From positions 232,997,512-233,061,511 of the forward strand of contig CM060846.1 of NCBI GenBank assembly GCA_030762175.1: a stretch of DNA of 64,000 nucleotides, in the 5' to 3' direction. Below the pieces are notes generated by a model that was not told the DNA's origin, searched no databases, and worked only from the letters and a program-made list of their open reading frames with translations. Shown one piece after another: positions 45,578-56,199 of the stretch (positions are counted from its first letter, which is position 1; each line of letters opens with the position of its first letter). The translations under genes were made by a program, and so were the position numbers. The stretch comes from Metallyticus violacea. Taxonomy: Eukaryota > Arthropoda > Insecta > Mantodea > Metallyticidae.

Positions 45578-46690
45578 TCAATGTTTGTAGGGCAACGGCC
45601 TCTGTACTGGTGACACACTCTCCCTAGCCGGAATTCCATGTTTCCCGGAATTGTCCGTTTCTCCGGAATTAGCAACACTCTTCTCGACTCGAACTGCAGC
45701 GTCCACTTCATCTTCGCGGTCATTTCGGCCGGTTGCGGGGAGGGTGTCCAATGCTAAAGGATCATTCAGCGTGCGGGCTCTCTTCTGAAGCATCGTAACT
45801 CCGGGATTTAGATTTCTTCAAGGCCTGTATGTAGCCAAAGTCCAACCAGCAAATTGTTTCGGGTATATATATTCATCTAGCTTAAAGGTTTTTCCAAATT
45901 CCTATAAAAAGAATACGTTGCACAAAGCTTCCTCTTTATAGTCACAAGCAGAATCGGAAAGGAAAGTCTGCCAAAGTAATTAGGTATTTGTTTGTTATTT
46001 TTTCGTAAGAAAATTCCGATAAGCAATTTTAATAGGAGCCATACCCCATTATAAACTGTGGCGCTATGCTTTGCGCTGAAAAACTCTTTCCACTGTTTGA
46101 GGGTCCAAGGTGGAAGATGCAATTGGTCTTTGTCTCCTGACAATTAAGTACTATACCAAGCTCTAACAAAATCACTAGGAGAAATATTATTTCGAAGAAA
46201 CAATTCACTAATTGCATTTATGCTGTGGTTATTCCTACACGATCTACTAGATAACCAAATCTTTCTTCTTCATATATACAATATTTCTTTTACATATATG
46301 GATATTGAATTATTTAATATAATTATTCAACAATTAAGGTTACAATTTATTTATAATTTTCGCTTATTCATCAGGCGTACAATTATGACGTTGCTCGGTA
46401 TTTTCGGATTAAGCTATTTATAATCTCTGAATCATTTAGTGCAGCGGTAGAACTATTGGCTTTACTGCGTGTCCTTTGATCCTAACGATCCGTCAGCGTT
46501 ATTTTCTGGGGATGCCTCTTCCTAGGATGAGCTCCAGAAAACGACGAAACTCCGTTTCGCTGAGGTGAGTGGACAAAGGAACCCACCTTAATGTAGTCGC
46601 CGAAACGTTCAATTAAGAAGAGTTCTCGAGTTAGAATGCTAAGGTCGTCCAAGGAGAGCACTGCAAGATCGATAAACTAACAAATGGGTA
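45578..46690 (-). pseudogene. Parvovirus NS1-like SF3 helicase, viral fossil
   Basis: The minus-strand frame 46217-46029 contains FHLGPSNSGKSFSAQSIAP, a Walker A (GPxNxGKS) of the type in parvoviral NS1 helicases. In the neighbouring frame just upstream is LRNNISPSDFVRAWYS, fitting the helix that precedes Walker A in that family. A frame-changed YEKITNKYLITLADFP patch (about 46000-45950) sits where the Walker B region is expected, with no clean acidic pair. The last frame (45793-45578) is polar and Glu/Asp/Arg-rich, as at an NS1 C-terminus. Upstream (46690-46270) only fragments remain, and no HUH nuclease was found. NS1 nicks and unwinds the viral genome. A different P-loop ATPase, such as a packaging ATPase, remains possible. 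Confidence 0.5.
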
Positions 46691-46703
46691 TTTAGAGCGG
46701 ACA

Positions 46704-47008
46704 AGTCGGTCCTGGTGGTGTAGTGGTTACCATACTTGCCTCCTATACCCCAAACGTGGGTTCGAACCCGATGGATTTTTTCGGGCGTAAAAATCCTAAG
46801 TATGGCTTCCTTCGGAAGGGAAGTAAAGCCGTGGGTCCCGGGTCGTACATTTGCGGCACGAAAAACAACCTCAAGCCTGAAAGAGAGGCCTCTGAGCAAA
46901 ATTGTCGGCCGTTTCACGCCCTGAGTTGAATGGGACAATGATGACCTGAGCTGTTAAAGAGCGTCCTTAAATAAATCAATCAAAAAAAAAAAATAAATAA
47001 ATAAATAA
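46704..47008 (+). mobile_element. S2 SINE copy c
   Basis: Head CCTGGTGGTGTAGTGGTTAC, box B GTGGGTTCGAACCCG, then a complete body and 3' end with an A-rich and (AAAT)n tail. A short 8-bp duplication AGCGGACA (46696-46703 and 47009-47016) fits as target site. Part of the tRNA region (GCCAGGATC) is deleted. Confidence 0.92.
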
Positions 47009-47016
47009 AGCGGACA

Positions 47017-47334
47017 TCACCGTTATAGTACTTTTTGACAACTTTGCTCTGCCTTTATGGTACATAGCACTCCCTTTGGCTAGTTTCCAAATTCATTTCG
47101 CGGCTACACATTTGCCAAAGGGTCGCCAACGGTGCCTATTCCCAATATTTATTGCTACCCGGAGATGAATATGAATTGATAACTCGTTTCAGAAGCCAGA
47201 GACGATATTAACTTCCAGGCTTAACTACGACATCTTATTTGCACTATGTGGAGTGATCAAGGTAGTTGGCTTTTGGACACACTAGGGCCAAAAAGATTTT
47301 GTTGTGCTTTTGGGATTGTATTAGCGCTGTGAAT

Positions 47335-47337
<3 letters not shown>
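47017..47337. other. Interval without recognised genes
   Basis: Nothing recognised. The poly-Leu open frame that crosses 47340 is an artefact of the adjacent microsatellite. Confidence 0.5.

Positions 47338-47402
<65 letters not shown>
47338..47402. repeat. (TTA)n microsatellite
   Basis: About 21 perfect units. Confidence 0.97.
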
Positions 47403-47405
<3 letters not shown>

Positions 47406-47480
47406 TTCTTATCTTTTATTTTTTACTTATTTTATTATTTTTGTCGCTTTTACCGATTTTTTTTATTTAAAGCTCTTTAG

Positions 47481-47772
47481 CTGTCGGTTCAGTCATGGTG
47501 GTGTAGTGGTAATCATACTTGCCTTGTAAACCCAATATCGTGGTTCAATCTCGGACAGGGTCGATGACTTTTTTGGGCGTAAAATCCTAAGTTTCCTATA
47601 GAAGGAAAATAAAGTCGTGGGTCTCGTGTCGCCGATTGACGACACGTAAAAGAGTATCAAGCATGAAAGAAGAGACCCCTGAGCAAAATTTATCGGCCAT
47701 TTCACTCCCTGAATTGAATGAGGCACAGATGATCTGAAATGTTAAAAGAGTTCGTAAATAAACCAACAAAAA
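47481..47772 (+). mobile_element. S2 SINE copy d, diverged
   Basis: Head CATGGTGGTGTAGTGGTAAT, degraded box B GTGGTTCAATCTCGGACAGG, GGGCGTAAAATCCTAAG, a shortened middle, and the end GATGATCTGAAATGTTAAAA then GTAAATAAACC. Substitutions are frequent, so it is old. Confidence 0.9.
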
Positions 47773-48927
47773 TGTAACTGCTAGGTCATATGATTACATT
47801 AATATCTTCTAGTTACATTTATAACAGAATACAAATATAAAATTATATTAATCATTTTCAGTTAATTGTTTTGTTTTTATTTATTATTTAATTGTAAAAA
47901 GGGGCATTTGTATTTATGAAAGGATTTACAGACATTTGTTTCATGTCGTATAAAATATGTTTCGTCTGGTACTAAAATGGCATATAACGAAAATATAGAT
48001 ATAGCATTTTTTAAACAATTGAAGAATGAGAAACTCCTCCTTTTCTCACTCCCTTCCTTATAGTTTATAAAGCAAGTTGGGGTTTTTGGTTGATGACACG
48101 TGAATCCTGCTAATGGAAGTTATATTTTGTATTGCACTTATGGAAAGAGGAGTGAACTGTAACCAACTGGAAATTAAAGTTTCTTTTTCTTTTTTCTTTT
48201 TCATTTTTCAATTTTTTTTAATTTTTTTTTTAACTTTAAATGGAAGTCTCGTCGTAACATAATCGTAGTTTATTTTCCTACCCCATCTTATGATGTGACA
48301 TACAGGACAAGCCGAGGCAGGAACGTTACCCTGATAAACCTCGCAGAGAGACAGTACAAATAGACGATGGTGGAGTCACGCCTCCTTCCACGAACGGCAG
48401 CGGAAAACGCAGTCGAATTCCAAGGAATGGTGAATCGATGCACAGAAATGGTAGTGTGAATTCAACAAATGCAGTGCAGTCCTAATGCACAGAAACAAGC
48501 AATCGTACGCAAAAAAAAAAAAAAAAAAAACCTCTGTAGTATACAGCGAAATCAAAAAGGAAACTGTAATGTAGCAACGAAACACGTAAAGGAAATAATA
48601 ATGATGATACGGTAAAAGACATACGGTTTTAACATAATAAGTTTTGCATGTATTATATATATATATTTTTTGTTGAACATAACCTAACCTAAAATTTCAA
48701 TACGTTGTCCTCTCTAAAAGGTAACATTTTTAACCAACTTGTGGAAAGAAAACAATGGCGTGCAGCTTATGTATTGATGAAGCAACAACGGACTTTCTTT
48801 TACTTGAGCATTTAAAATCTGTACATGAAATAGAAGTAAAATTGTAACCTATGTGTTGTCCTCCCTAAAAAGTAACATTTATTTTATTAAGAACAGCGTA
48901 GACAAATTATGAAGATTACAAGATACA
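47773..48927. other. AT-rich interval, no gene recognised
   Basis: It contains a T-rich/A-rich low-complexity stretch (48185-48240), a 20-A run near 48511 and a single AACCTAACCT pair at 48681. No coding signal. Confidence 0.55.
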
Positions 48928-48934
48928 GAAAGAC

Positions 48935-48981
<47 letters not shown>

Positions 48982-48985
48982 AAGA
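48928..48985. repeat. (GA)n simple repeat
   Basis: Nearly pure AG dinucleotide tract, slightly interrupted. Confidence 0.93.
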
Positions 48986-48989
48986 GATA

Positions 48990-49058
48990 GCCCGTGGGGG
49001 GATCTAACTCACGACCTTCCTTATTAGCACCACGCTCTAACCAACTGAGCAATCAGGC
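48990..49058 (-). tRNA. tRNA-Ile(AAU)-like pseudogene or SINE head
   Basis: On the minus strand the D-arm TGCTCAGTTGGTTAGAGC is canonical. The anticodon loop reads CTAATAA, and the T-arm has GTTAGATCCC for GTTCGATCCC. The 3' side of the anticodon stem is 2 nt short, and the acceptor stem pairs at only 5 of 7 positions. It directly abuts the (GA)n tract. A working tRNA is unlikely; a decayed tRNA or the head of another tRNA-derived SINE fits better. Confidence 0.55.
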
Positions 49059-49453
49059 AGACATTAAGGTAATTATTCGCATACATTTGTTTGTCACACT
49101 ACCTGAGTTAGGCTCAGCTTTCTCAGCTGGTGCTTGCGAAAGGAGGTGTGACTCCAGCACCAGGATCGTCTATACGTACGGTAAAACGAGTAAAGTTTGC
49201 TTTCATGCATAAAGAATTCAAGTCAAAATAGAAACCGCTACATATATCTGCCAGATTTTTCCTCCGGGAGTACAGATAGTGGGTGTCGATCGTAAAAATA
49301 CAAAAACTCATGTAAGAGATGATGTTTCACCAATGCACTCACATTATTTATTTGCACCTATTAAAGATATGTAAGAGTCAACAACATAATTGATTGTTAA
49401 ATAATATAACTTGTTATAAATTTCAAATCTAGCAGGCGCACTATTGCTTCTAT
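49059..49453. other. Interval without recognised genes
   Basis: Nothing recognised before the S2 SINE target repeat. Confidence 0.5.
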
Positions 49454-49713
49454 GTATTTATTTGTTTTATTTACGGACACTCTTTATCATCTCAGGTCAT
49501 CAGCGTCCCATTCTATTCAGGGCCTGAAACGGCGAGATTCTTTTACGTGCCGTAAATCTACAAGGGACCCGCGGCTTTACTTCCCTGCCGAAGGAAGTCA
49601 TACTTAAGATTTTTACGCCCATAAAATAACATCGACCCTGGCCGTTGTTGAACTCGCGATATTGGGTCTACGAGGCAAATACGGTTACCACTAAACCACC
49701 AGGACCGACTTTG
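49454..49713 (-). mobile_element. S2 SINE copy e
   Basis: The reverse complement carries GGTCCTGGTGGTTTAGTGG, box B GCGAGTTCAACAACGGCC, the body GGGCGTAAAAATCTTAAGTA and the end GATGACCTGAGATGATAAAG. A 9-bp duplication TTGCTTCTA flanks it (49445-49453 and 49714-49722). Confidence 0.93.
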
Positions 49714-49881
49714 TTGCTTCTAAATTAGCTCTAACGCATAATATGAATGATTGTTTACAATCATTTTAAAATATTACAAAATGTCAGTAAATAGCTAACA
49801 AAATCTTCAGTAATTATTGCAAAAGTAGTCTCAGTAACAATGGAACCTCTTGGTTGTAAAAGGATATTTCTTGGTCTAAAT

Positions 49882-50112
49882 TGTCAGTCCTGGGGGTTCA
49901 ATCTCTGCCAGGATCGATTTATTTTTTGGGCGTAAAAATCCTAAGTATGACTTCCTTCGGAAGGGAAGTAAAGCCGTGGGTCCCGTGTGATTTACGGCAC
50001 AAAAAAACACTTCAAGTCTGAAAAAAAGAACTCTGTGCAAAATTTGTCGGCCGTTTCACGCCCTGAATTGAATGGGACGCTAAAGACCTGAGATGTTAAA
50101 GGGCATCCGAAA
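49882..50112 (+). mobile_element. S2 SINE copy f, internal promoter deleted
   Basis: GTCAGTCCTGG is joined directly to GGGTTCAATCTCTGCCAGGA, so box A and the anticodon region are missing. The rest of the body and 3' end (GACCTGAGATGTTAAAGGGC) is present. It lies in inverted orientation 170 bp from copy e. Confidence 0.9.
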
Positions 50113-51063
50113 AAAAACTTGGCCTGAATTGAACCAAATTTTTAAATTCTAAAATTCTACCAAACCGTACGAGAAGGATTTAGCGCCGAAAGCCATTAAT
50201 ATTATCGGTTACGCGATAGAGAAGTTTTGATACAGAAATTTCTCATGCGTGAGAGAATGGAGAGGCGACGAAACCCAACAAAAGGTTCAAGCGCTGTTAA
50301 GTCCAGGCGTGAAATCCCGTTACGCGCCTGCCAGTCCTACCAAGGAGTAGGTAGCAAAGGAGAGAAAGAAAAAAAAATGGATGTATGCCAGGAGCTTTCA
50401 TAAAGGTAATATAAAGTACTAAGCTAGGCGGTAACCCCTAGGTACGGTGCATGCCATTTTAAATATATTAAACGACTAAATTTATAGATACAGTTTGGTG
50501 ATAAAAGCATTTCTAAAAATAACGTGTCACCCCAGCTATTATGATCAATTATTGAAGATTACTGCGTCAAAAGCAGTTACTAAACTCAGGGCCTGTGTAG
50601 TTTTCCAATGCAGCTACCTCTTGATCATATTTAATGAACCAAGAGACATTGTATGTTGATAAATATAAATTTATACTACTATATGTTTATTAATAATTTT
50701 AAATAAAAAAACAGTCACCTGGTGATCCCTAGGTGACTTTTGAGAATGTGTAAGAGAAGCAGAAAATGCAGATCCCTGTTGAGTATCAAACTCTACCTCT
50801 TCATTTTTACACATTCAAAGAGATAAAGAAGCATGGGGCCTTCCTCCAATTAATATAGCATTGGTATGATACCGTTGTGGGAGTTCTATTAATGTTGAAA
50901 GCTATATGTTAAGATAAGATATATGTTGGAAAAAAATTAGAAAATTTATAAAACTCATATGTCAAGATAAAGGTGCTTTTGTTTCTCCTTTTATTTTGTT
51001 AATTTTTCTTCGTATTGTTAAGCTTGTCACATAAATTTGAAATTTATTTGGCATCTATTACAG
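50113..51063. other. Region upstream of the first recognised coding exon
   Basis: No gene or repeat recognised. A 5' untranslated exon of the gene starting at 51086 may lie here or further upstream, because the coding exon begins at an apparent splice acceptor. Confidence 0.5.
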
Positions 51064-51243
51064 TGCTCCAAATCTGCAAAAGAAAATGGCGAAAGTCGAT
51101 GGTGCTGGCTTAGGTTATTCATATCATCTGCCTTCTGGAGGTTGGGGTTTGAAACTTCGAAATGCACTATCACAATTCAGTGATCTGTTCAGTGAATTCA
51201 ATCGCTATATAGCACCTGCTTATCATCATGACAGATGTGAAAG
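51064..51243 (+). CDS. First coding exon of an unrecognised membrane-protein gene
   Basis: The exon appears to begin after TCTATTACAG (acceptor, 51063), so an upstream non-coding exon is likely. Coding starts at ATG 51086 in a good context (AGAAAATGG) and runs 52 codons plus two bases to a textbook donor GAAAG|GTAAGT at 51243. The peptide starts MAKVDGAGLGYSYHLPSGGW and continues with a soluble, mixed-charge segment ending CE. Codon usage is balanced and unlike the surrounding repeats, and the frame is free of stops. It joins in phase to the exon at 62557-62660. I do not recognise the family. Start choice: it is the first ATG in the exon, and the frame is preserved across the next splice. Confidence 0.7.
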
Positions 51244-52540
51244 GTAAGTTCTTGTATACAATGCAGTTTTTTCAATGATGTCTGTTCATCTGATAACTGG
51301 AATATCTTTTCAGGTTTAATGCTGTAACCAGAAAACAATGATGGTATTCTTTCAGAAAAGCTAATCGATTAATTGCTCGTTTTAATAAAGTGTAAAAGGT
51401 TAGGTTATATTATGTAATATATGTGTGGCTACAATAATATTACCACAGTACTAAAGTATTTTACTCCAACTTTTATAAGTATTTCTGCAAAAATATATTG
51501 CTTGTCCTCAGCTTTAAGAAGTAATTATTATAGCTAACAAGCGAATATCCAAGATGCTTAAGTCACAAGAGCAGTCGAATGAGTGAGAGGGAAGAAATTG
51601 AATGTGACTACCAAAGGGATAACATTCACCAGCTGTATTATACAAATTCAGTAATCTGCCTGTAAACACAATTTTTCATAAATCTTTGGAGACTACGTTT
51701 TTCCATAAATGTTACGTTTCTCTTAACAGGTAGATAAATTAAAATGGATTAGGAATACATCAGTTAAGAAACTATAAAACATTAATTTGATTCAGCTTAT
51801 TTAATCGTGCTACATAATGATAAAAAAGAAAGTTTAATATTAGGTTGACGAACTACATGATTAAAAATAATTCAGTTCTGAGTAAGTTCCAAATCATAAA
51901 TAAATAAATATTAAGTATATAAATAAATAAATATTAAGTATATAAACATATAGTGAAATGAAATGCACATTCAAACAAAAAACAAAGTAATGCAATATAA
52001 TTTTGCAACGTTTATCACGAAATTACTCGAAATTTCACTAATTATGTTCTACTTACTTGGACATGTCATCAGCATGTTTCCACAGTCGTGATATTAAAAT
52101 GTCACTCTGTAGATTATACAAATTTAGTGATGAAGTTAAGTGTTGTTTGGAAGATCAATAGCTTTGAATATATTTCCCCATAATGTTAATCCTATGGGTT
52201 TTTGAACAGCCTTTAAGACCTTTGGTTTAATGGATTTTTTTTTGCCAGAAATGACAGGCTCTTGCTTATTTCTCCTTGTATTTATATTTTACATTTCTTA
52301 TGTGCTCCTTAAACTTATATTACCTCAATTTTTTTCAAACATACATAAGGCAAAATTAGAAGCTTTTTAGGGCCACTTTTGCTGTCTAATGAAGACGAAC
52401 GACCGTAGTATGTAGTATATAAGCCTGAAACAACACAACTGTTAGTATATCATATAAAATATTATTACTGTTCAAGAGCAGCTACCAATGTATTGAAGAT
52501 ACCTTCCCCTGCAACACTTTCTAATTCAACAATATGGAAA
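51244..52540. other. Intron 1, left part
   Basis: Start of the 11.3-kb intron; AT-rich with no recognised repeat before the S1 SINE. Confidence 0.6.
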
Positions 52541-52826
52541 CGCCACGGGTGGCCGAGGTCGTTAAGGCGCGAACTCCTGAACGGGAGATCTGGGGTTCGA
52601 ATCCCGCCAGGACCGTCCTCCCTGACTGAGGTTTTTTCCAGGTTTTCTTCAGTGCTCATAAATGGCAAATGCCAATGAGGTACCCTAAACATAGACTGGA
52701 ACGTTTCCTTCCTTAAAAAAATCCTTTCCTAATATTTCATTTATCATCAGTGTCCACCACCTGTGGTGCCTCAGTAGTAAAAACGGGCGTTAAATATTAA
52801 AAAAACAAAAACAAAAAACAAAACAA
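52541..52826 (+). mobile_element. S1 SINE copy d
   Basis: Head CGCCACGGGTGGCCGAGGTC, box B GGTTCGAATCCCGCCAGG, body TTTTTTCCAGGTTTTCTTCAG, end AAAAACGGGCGTTAAATATT and an A-rich (A,C) tail to about 52826. No convincing target duplication was read. Confidence 0.93.
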
Positions 52827-54861
52827 AGCAATGCGGAAGGAAAAAATTGCAAGCAACCGTTCAAAGGACAAATGTACATATAGCATTAATCAGGTTTTAT
52901 TAGAAATCGTTGTTCTTTCATCTATCACGATACTAAAGCTTACACTCAATTCTATAATGAACAGAGCAAGATTCTTTTTTCATTTATTCTCTGAATATAA
53001 TAAAATTTCGGGTCAGTATGGTCAGAATGAAGCGTATTACCGACTGATTATTTTTGTATTTCGATTACTGCGGGATTCATTTTCAATGATAACTTTTATT
53101 TAGCTATTATACATGCAACCCTGAGCAACGCAACAGTTGTGTTTACTTTTTTATAATGCTGCTTTCCGAACAACTTTTCGATTTTACTCACAGAATTTTT
53201 TATATTTTGTTTTTATTTATTAATGATTTTATGAATTTCACCTTTGGTTTACACTTTGCATGATCACCGATTTTATCATTTAATGTTTTGGAATGATTTA
53301 ATGGAACACCAATTAAAAATGCATTATCAATATGCACACACTCCATATATTCCATCATTAGTTAAAGAACTTCCGAACACACTGTGAATATTACTGAGAT
53401 TTTGTCATTTATAGACAGTCACGGCTTAATCTGATGCCAGTTTTGAAAAACATGATAAAGCAACACAATTTCCCACTATAATTTTATTCTTTCTGTTACT
53501 CCCCTTTCCACCTAGAGACTTCTCACATATTCGGTCCCGAAAATTGACAAACTTTCTCTTTGTTATCACCGTCATTACCGTTTTGTTTCTCAGATTCGGC
53601 GTCTATTTTAACTCTTTTAGCGACACTGCAGGTATCCTGTCTGTCACTATTTGCACACCTTTCCGGCAATTCACTATTATTGAAGAATGGCGAAATTTTA
53701 CGTTATTTCTGAAACATATTGAAATGTCGTAGTTTACACACATCTAGACATACTCAAACTAAACTGCAGCTTGTTACGTAGGCTCGCACGAATTAACAAT
53801 GACTGAGCACGGTAATATATCGTAACAGATTTAAGCAACACTGGCACAAAGAGAATGAAAATTTAGTTTGAAACGTTTAAATACATAACGTTGTTTCCAA
53901 GATTAATGAGCAAATTAGGGACGTGTAATATATTAATATGCTTTTTAAATACAGCTAAATAGGACATGTATACTTTCTGTGTACGGCTCCAGAAATTTGA
54001 ATTAAGTTTTAAGTTATGTAGTTTACATGTCCATTGAGTGAAAAATAAGCATTCCTGGTTGGAATGGGTAATTTAAAATCAGAGTGTGGAATGGTTCGAT
54101 TCAGATGGGAAGGGGAATCTGCCCCATTCCACCTGCAAATCACACACTGAATAATATCTACGGTCACGCAGACATAGGTATATGCAACTTTTAGCATTTT
54201 TACCTTCTCTACTTTTGGAATTAAACTGCCCTCTGAACTAGTTCCTTTTAGTACATGTACAACATGCAAAGGTTCTGAGGTTGAGGTCAATTTTCACAAT
54301 TGGCAAGATGGAAGGCAACTTTCACATGACTGAATCACCTGAACGTTTATCATTTATCAATAGAATGTTCCTTTCTGCTGCAGTCATCTGCACTTTCAAG
54401 CTATCAGAAATTGGCAGCAAATATCATGATATTTATTTGTATGAGTTCATATTTCCCATGTGCTTGGGAAATAATGACCTAATATTTCTATGAAACCTGG
54501 GATCAATGTGTTTAGCTATTCTTAATGGAGATACAATTTTCAGTGGTGGTGCTGCTGATAAAAAGGCATTTCAGTCTTTATTTACTCCATTTTTTACATT
54601 CCAATCATTGTTTCTGAAAAGCTCATTATTTTAATGACAGGACATGAAACTTTTCTTCTGCACTGGAGAAATTCCTTGCTTTATTCTCAGAAGTGTATAG
54701 CTTCAGTTCTTCACTGTAAATCTTCCCACATATTTTGGAGAGTAAGATTATGTGATTGAACTGGCTATTTGTTGCATTTAGTGGTGCAGTTGGTCAGTAC
54801 TTTGGTTTGAAAATAACTGCAAAAGTAGACAGATGAAACGTATTTTCGTCATTGCCGTAGC
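52827..54861. other. Intron interval, nothing recognised
   Basis: About 2 kb with short chance frames only. Confidence 0.55.
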
Positions 54862-55020
54862 AGCCCCACATTTTAAGCGTTTTAATAAATGACAGTCCCA
54901 CGCTGAGTGTCAAATTTTAAACGGTTTTGTTAGTGGCCCCAAATTTAGGGTTCTCATTTGAAGCGGTTTCTTTACATTGAACCCACAATTTGGGAGCTAA
55001 TTTTTTAAGTGGTTTATTGT
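54862..55020. repeat. Four degenerate ~40-bp repeats resembling tRNA-Lys 3' end / LTR primer site
   Basis: CCCCACATTTTAAGCGTTTT, CCCACGCTGAGTGTCAAATT (then TTAAACGGTTTT), CCCCAAATTTAGGG (then TTTGAAGCGGTTTC) and CCCACAATTTGGGAGC (then TTTTTAAGTGG) are successive variants. The shared core resembles CCCACGTTGGGCGCCA, the tRNA-Lys 3' end, whose complement is a common LTR-retrotransposon primer-binding site. Spacing is irregular (35-45 bp). Confidence 0.4.
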
Positions 55021-55926
55021 TGTTCTTATTGATTGCCTCGTCCTGTTGCCTACGCTTAAAGATAACAGACTCTTGGGGTAATTTTCGCTGTTTTGTTGAG
55101 CCTCGGTCAACTGGACTCGGCAGAGGCTACTTTATTTTTACACGACGCAACATTTTACACTACATAATTAATTGATCGTCATGTTATTTATATTAGCAGG
55201 TGTTTCTAAAAATAACCGGGTTCGGTGCGGTGATCTTGAACTACATCCAATCCTCGTAACATTACTTTGCGACGGAGATGGTAGTTATAATCTGACTTTG
55301 ATCTTAAGACTACATCTGTCCTCAAGTTTGGGTCAACAGCCCTCTAATTACGATACGTAAGCTTGCTACTATTGATACGGCATTATAAGCATTGATTTTC
55401 TAAGCGAACGAACCATCAGCACTTTAACTCTTAACACCGACCGCGTCGAAGCGTTCGAAATCTTGACGAAATGATCGAGTGATGAATACGTGATCCTAAA
55501 CGATGCGAACTTCCTCCATATTATACTCCTGTGAAAAATCTCTTCCACGTGGTTTACAGACGCCAACGGAGTTTAAAAATATAAATTCATGTGATCCGCG
55601 ACGCTTTAAAAGTTCAAAATATACAAAAAATAATGGCTTGCTCAAAACTAAATTATGTCATGAGGCGCGAAAAATCCAGCGTCCTGACGCGATCAAAATC
55701 AAATCATAAGTACCCTTCGCCTGATCTTTGGCCATTAAATGGACATAAAGCTTCCCTTTCGTGTTCACCTTTTGTTACATTTATCTATTTCATAATCTTG
55801 AAATTATTTCCCGTTAGCATTCAGGCATTCAGTTGCATAACAGAATTATCATATTAAGACCCATTACCCTAGAAATTGCATTAGAATGAAAACGTAATAT
55901 ATACATTAGAATAAATATGTAACATG
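55021..55926. other. Intron interval, possible LTR-element debris
   Basis: Slightly GC-richer than its surroundings. Frames on both strands lack motifs. If the 54.9-kb repeats are a primer site on the minus strand, an LTR would lie here, but no second LTR copy is visible. Confidence 0.35.
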
Positions 55927-56199
55927 AACATTATAAATGAAACAAAATAGTCTATTATATATAATATTAATGAAAAATAAAAGTAAAGAAACACTATTAA
56001 CAATGTAACAAATTAACACCAATAATAAAAGTAGATAAAGATAAAACACTGAGAAAGAGTCACACTTGCTAGCTTCTTGCCATTGAAGAACTCGGAGTAG
56101 TTCGAAATATAGCTATTTCAAGTGTAACTCTTTCTCAGTGTTTTATCTTTGTATATAACATTATTAAACATTATAAATGAAACAAAATAGTCTATTATA
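55927..56199. repeat. 33-bp direct repeats flanking a foldback
   Basis: AACATTATAAATGAAACAAA through TCTATTATA occurs at 55927-55959 and identically at 56167-56199. Between them, 31-bp arms at 56037-56067 and 56120-56150 are reverse complements with one mismatch (AACACTGAGAAAGAGT in the arm). Confidence 0.95.
56068..56119 (+). ncRNA. Hammerhead-like core in the foldback loop
   Basis: The loop reads TTGAAGA, then ACT-CGGAGT-AGT within a 5-bp helix GAACT/AGTTC, then GAAA, then the hairpin ATA-TAGC-TAT and TTC. That is the hammerhead core order with the foldback arms as stem I. The first core base is U rather than C, and the bases next to stem I do not pair, so this is only a candidate. Confidence 0.35.

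Larger units (their letters stand above)
42162..46690. mobile_element. Candidate endogenous bidnavirus-like element
   Basis: A decayed family-B DNA polymerase on the plus strand (42738-44945) and an NS1-like SF3 helicase on the minus strand (46690-45578) sit tail to tail within about 4.5 kb. Each alone could be a Polinton or a densovirus relic. Together they match the known gene set of bidnaviruses, which combine a parvovirus-type NS1 with a protein-primed polymerase on opposite strands. A minus-strand patch between them (45030-45290) could be structural-gene debris. Limits are approximate: the right edge abuts an S2 SINE (46704), and on the left is a 10-bp inverted repeat GATGAACATC / GATGTTCATC (42162-42205). 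Multiple stops and frameshifts show it is a fossil. Confidence 0.5.

Noticed and set aside
46590..46610. GTCGCCGAAACGTT, similar to the GAAA side of a PLE hammerhead
   Set aside because: No CUGANGA partner with a stem II at the right distance.
47266..47529. 87-codon frame with a long poly-Leu run
   Set aside because: The leucines are translation of the (TTA)n microsatellite at 47338-47402.
48681..48690. AACCTAACCT, resembling the insect telomere repeat TTAGG
   Set aside because: Only two units; too short to be an interstitial telomere array.
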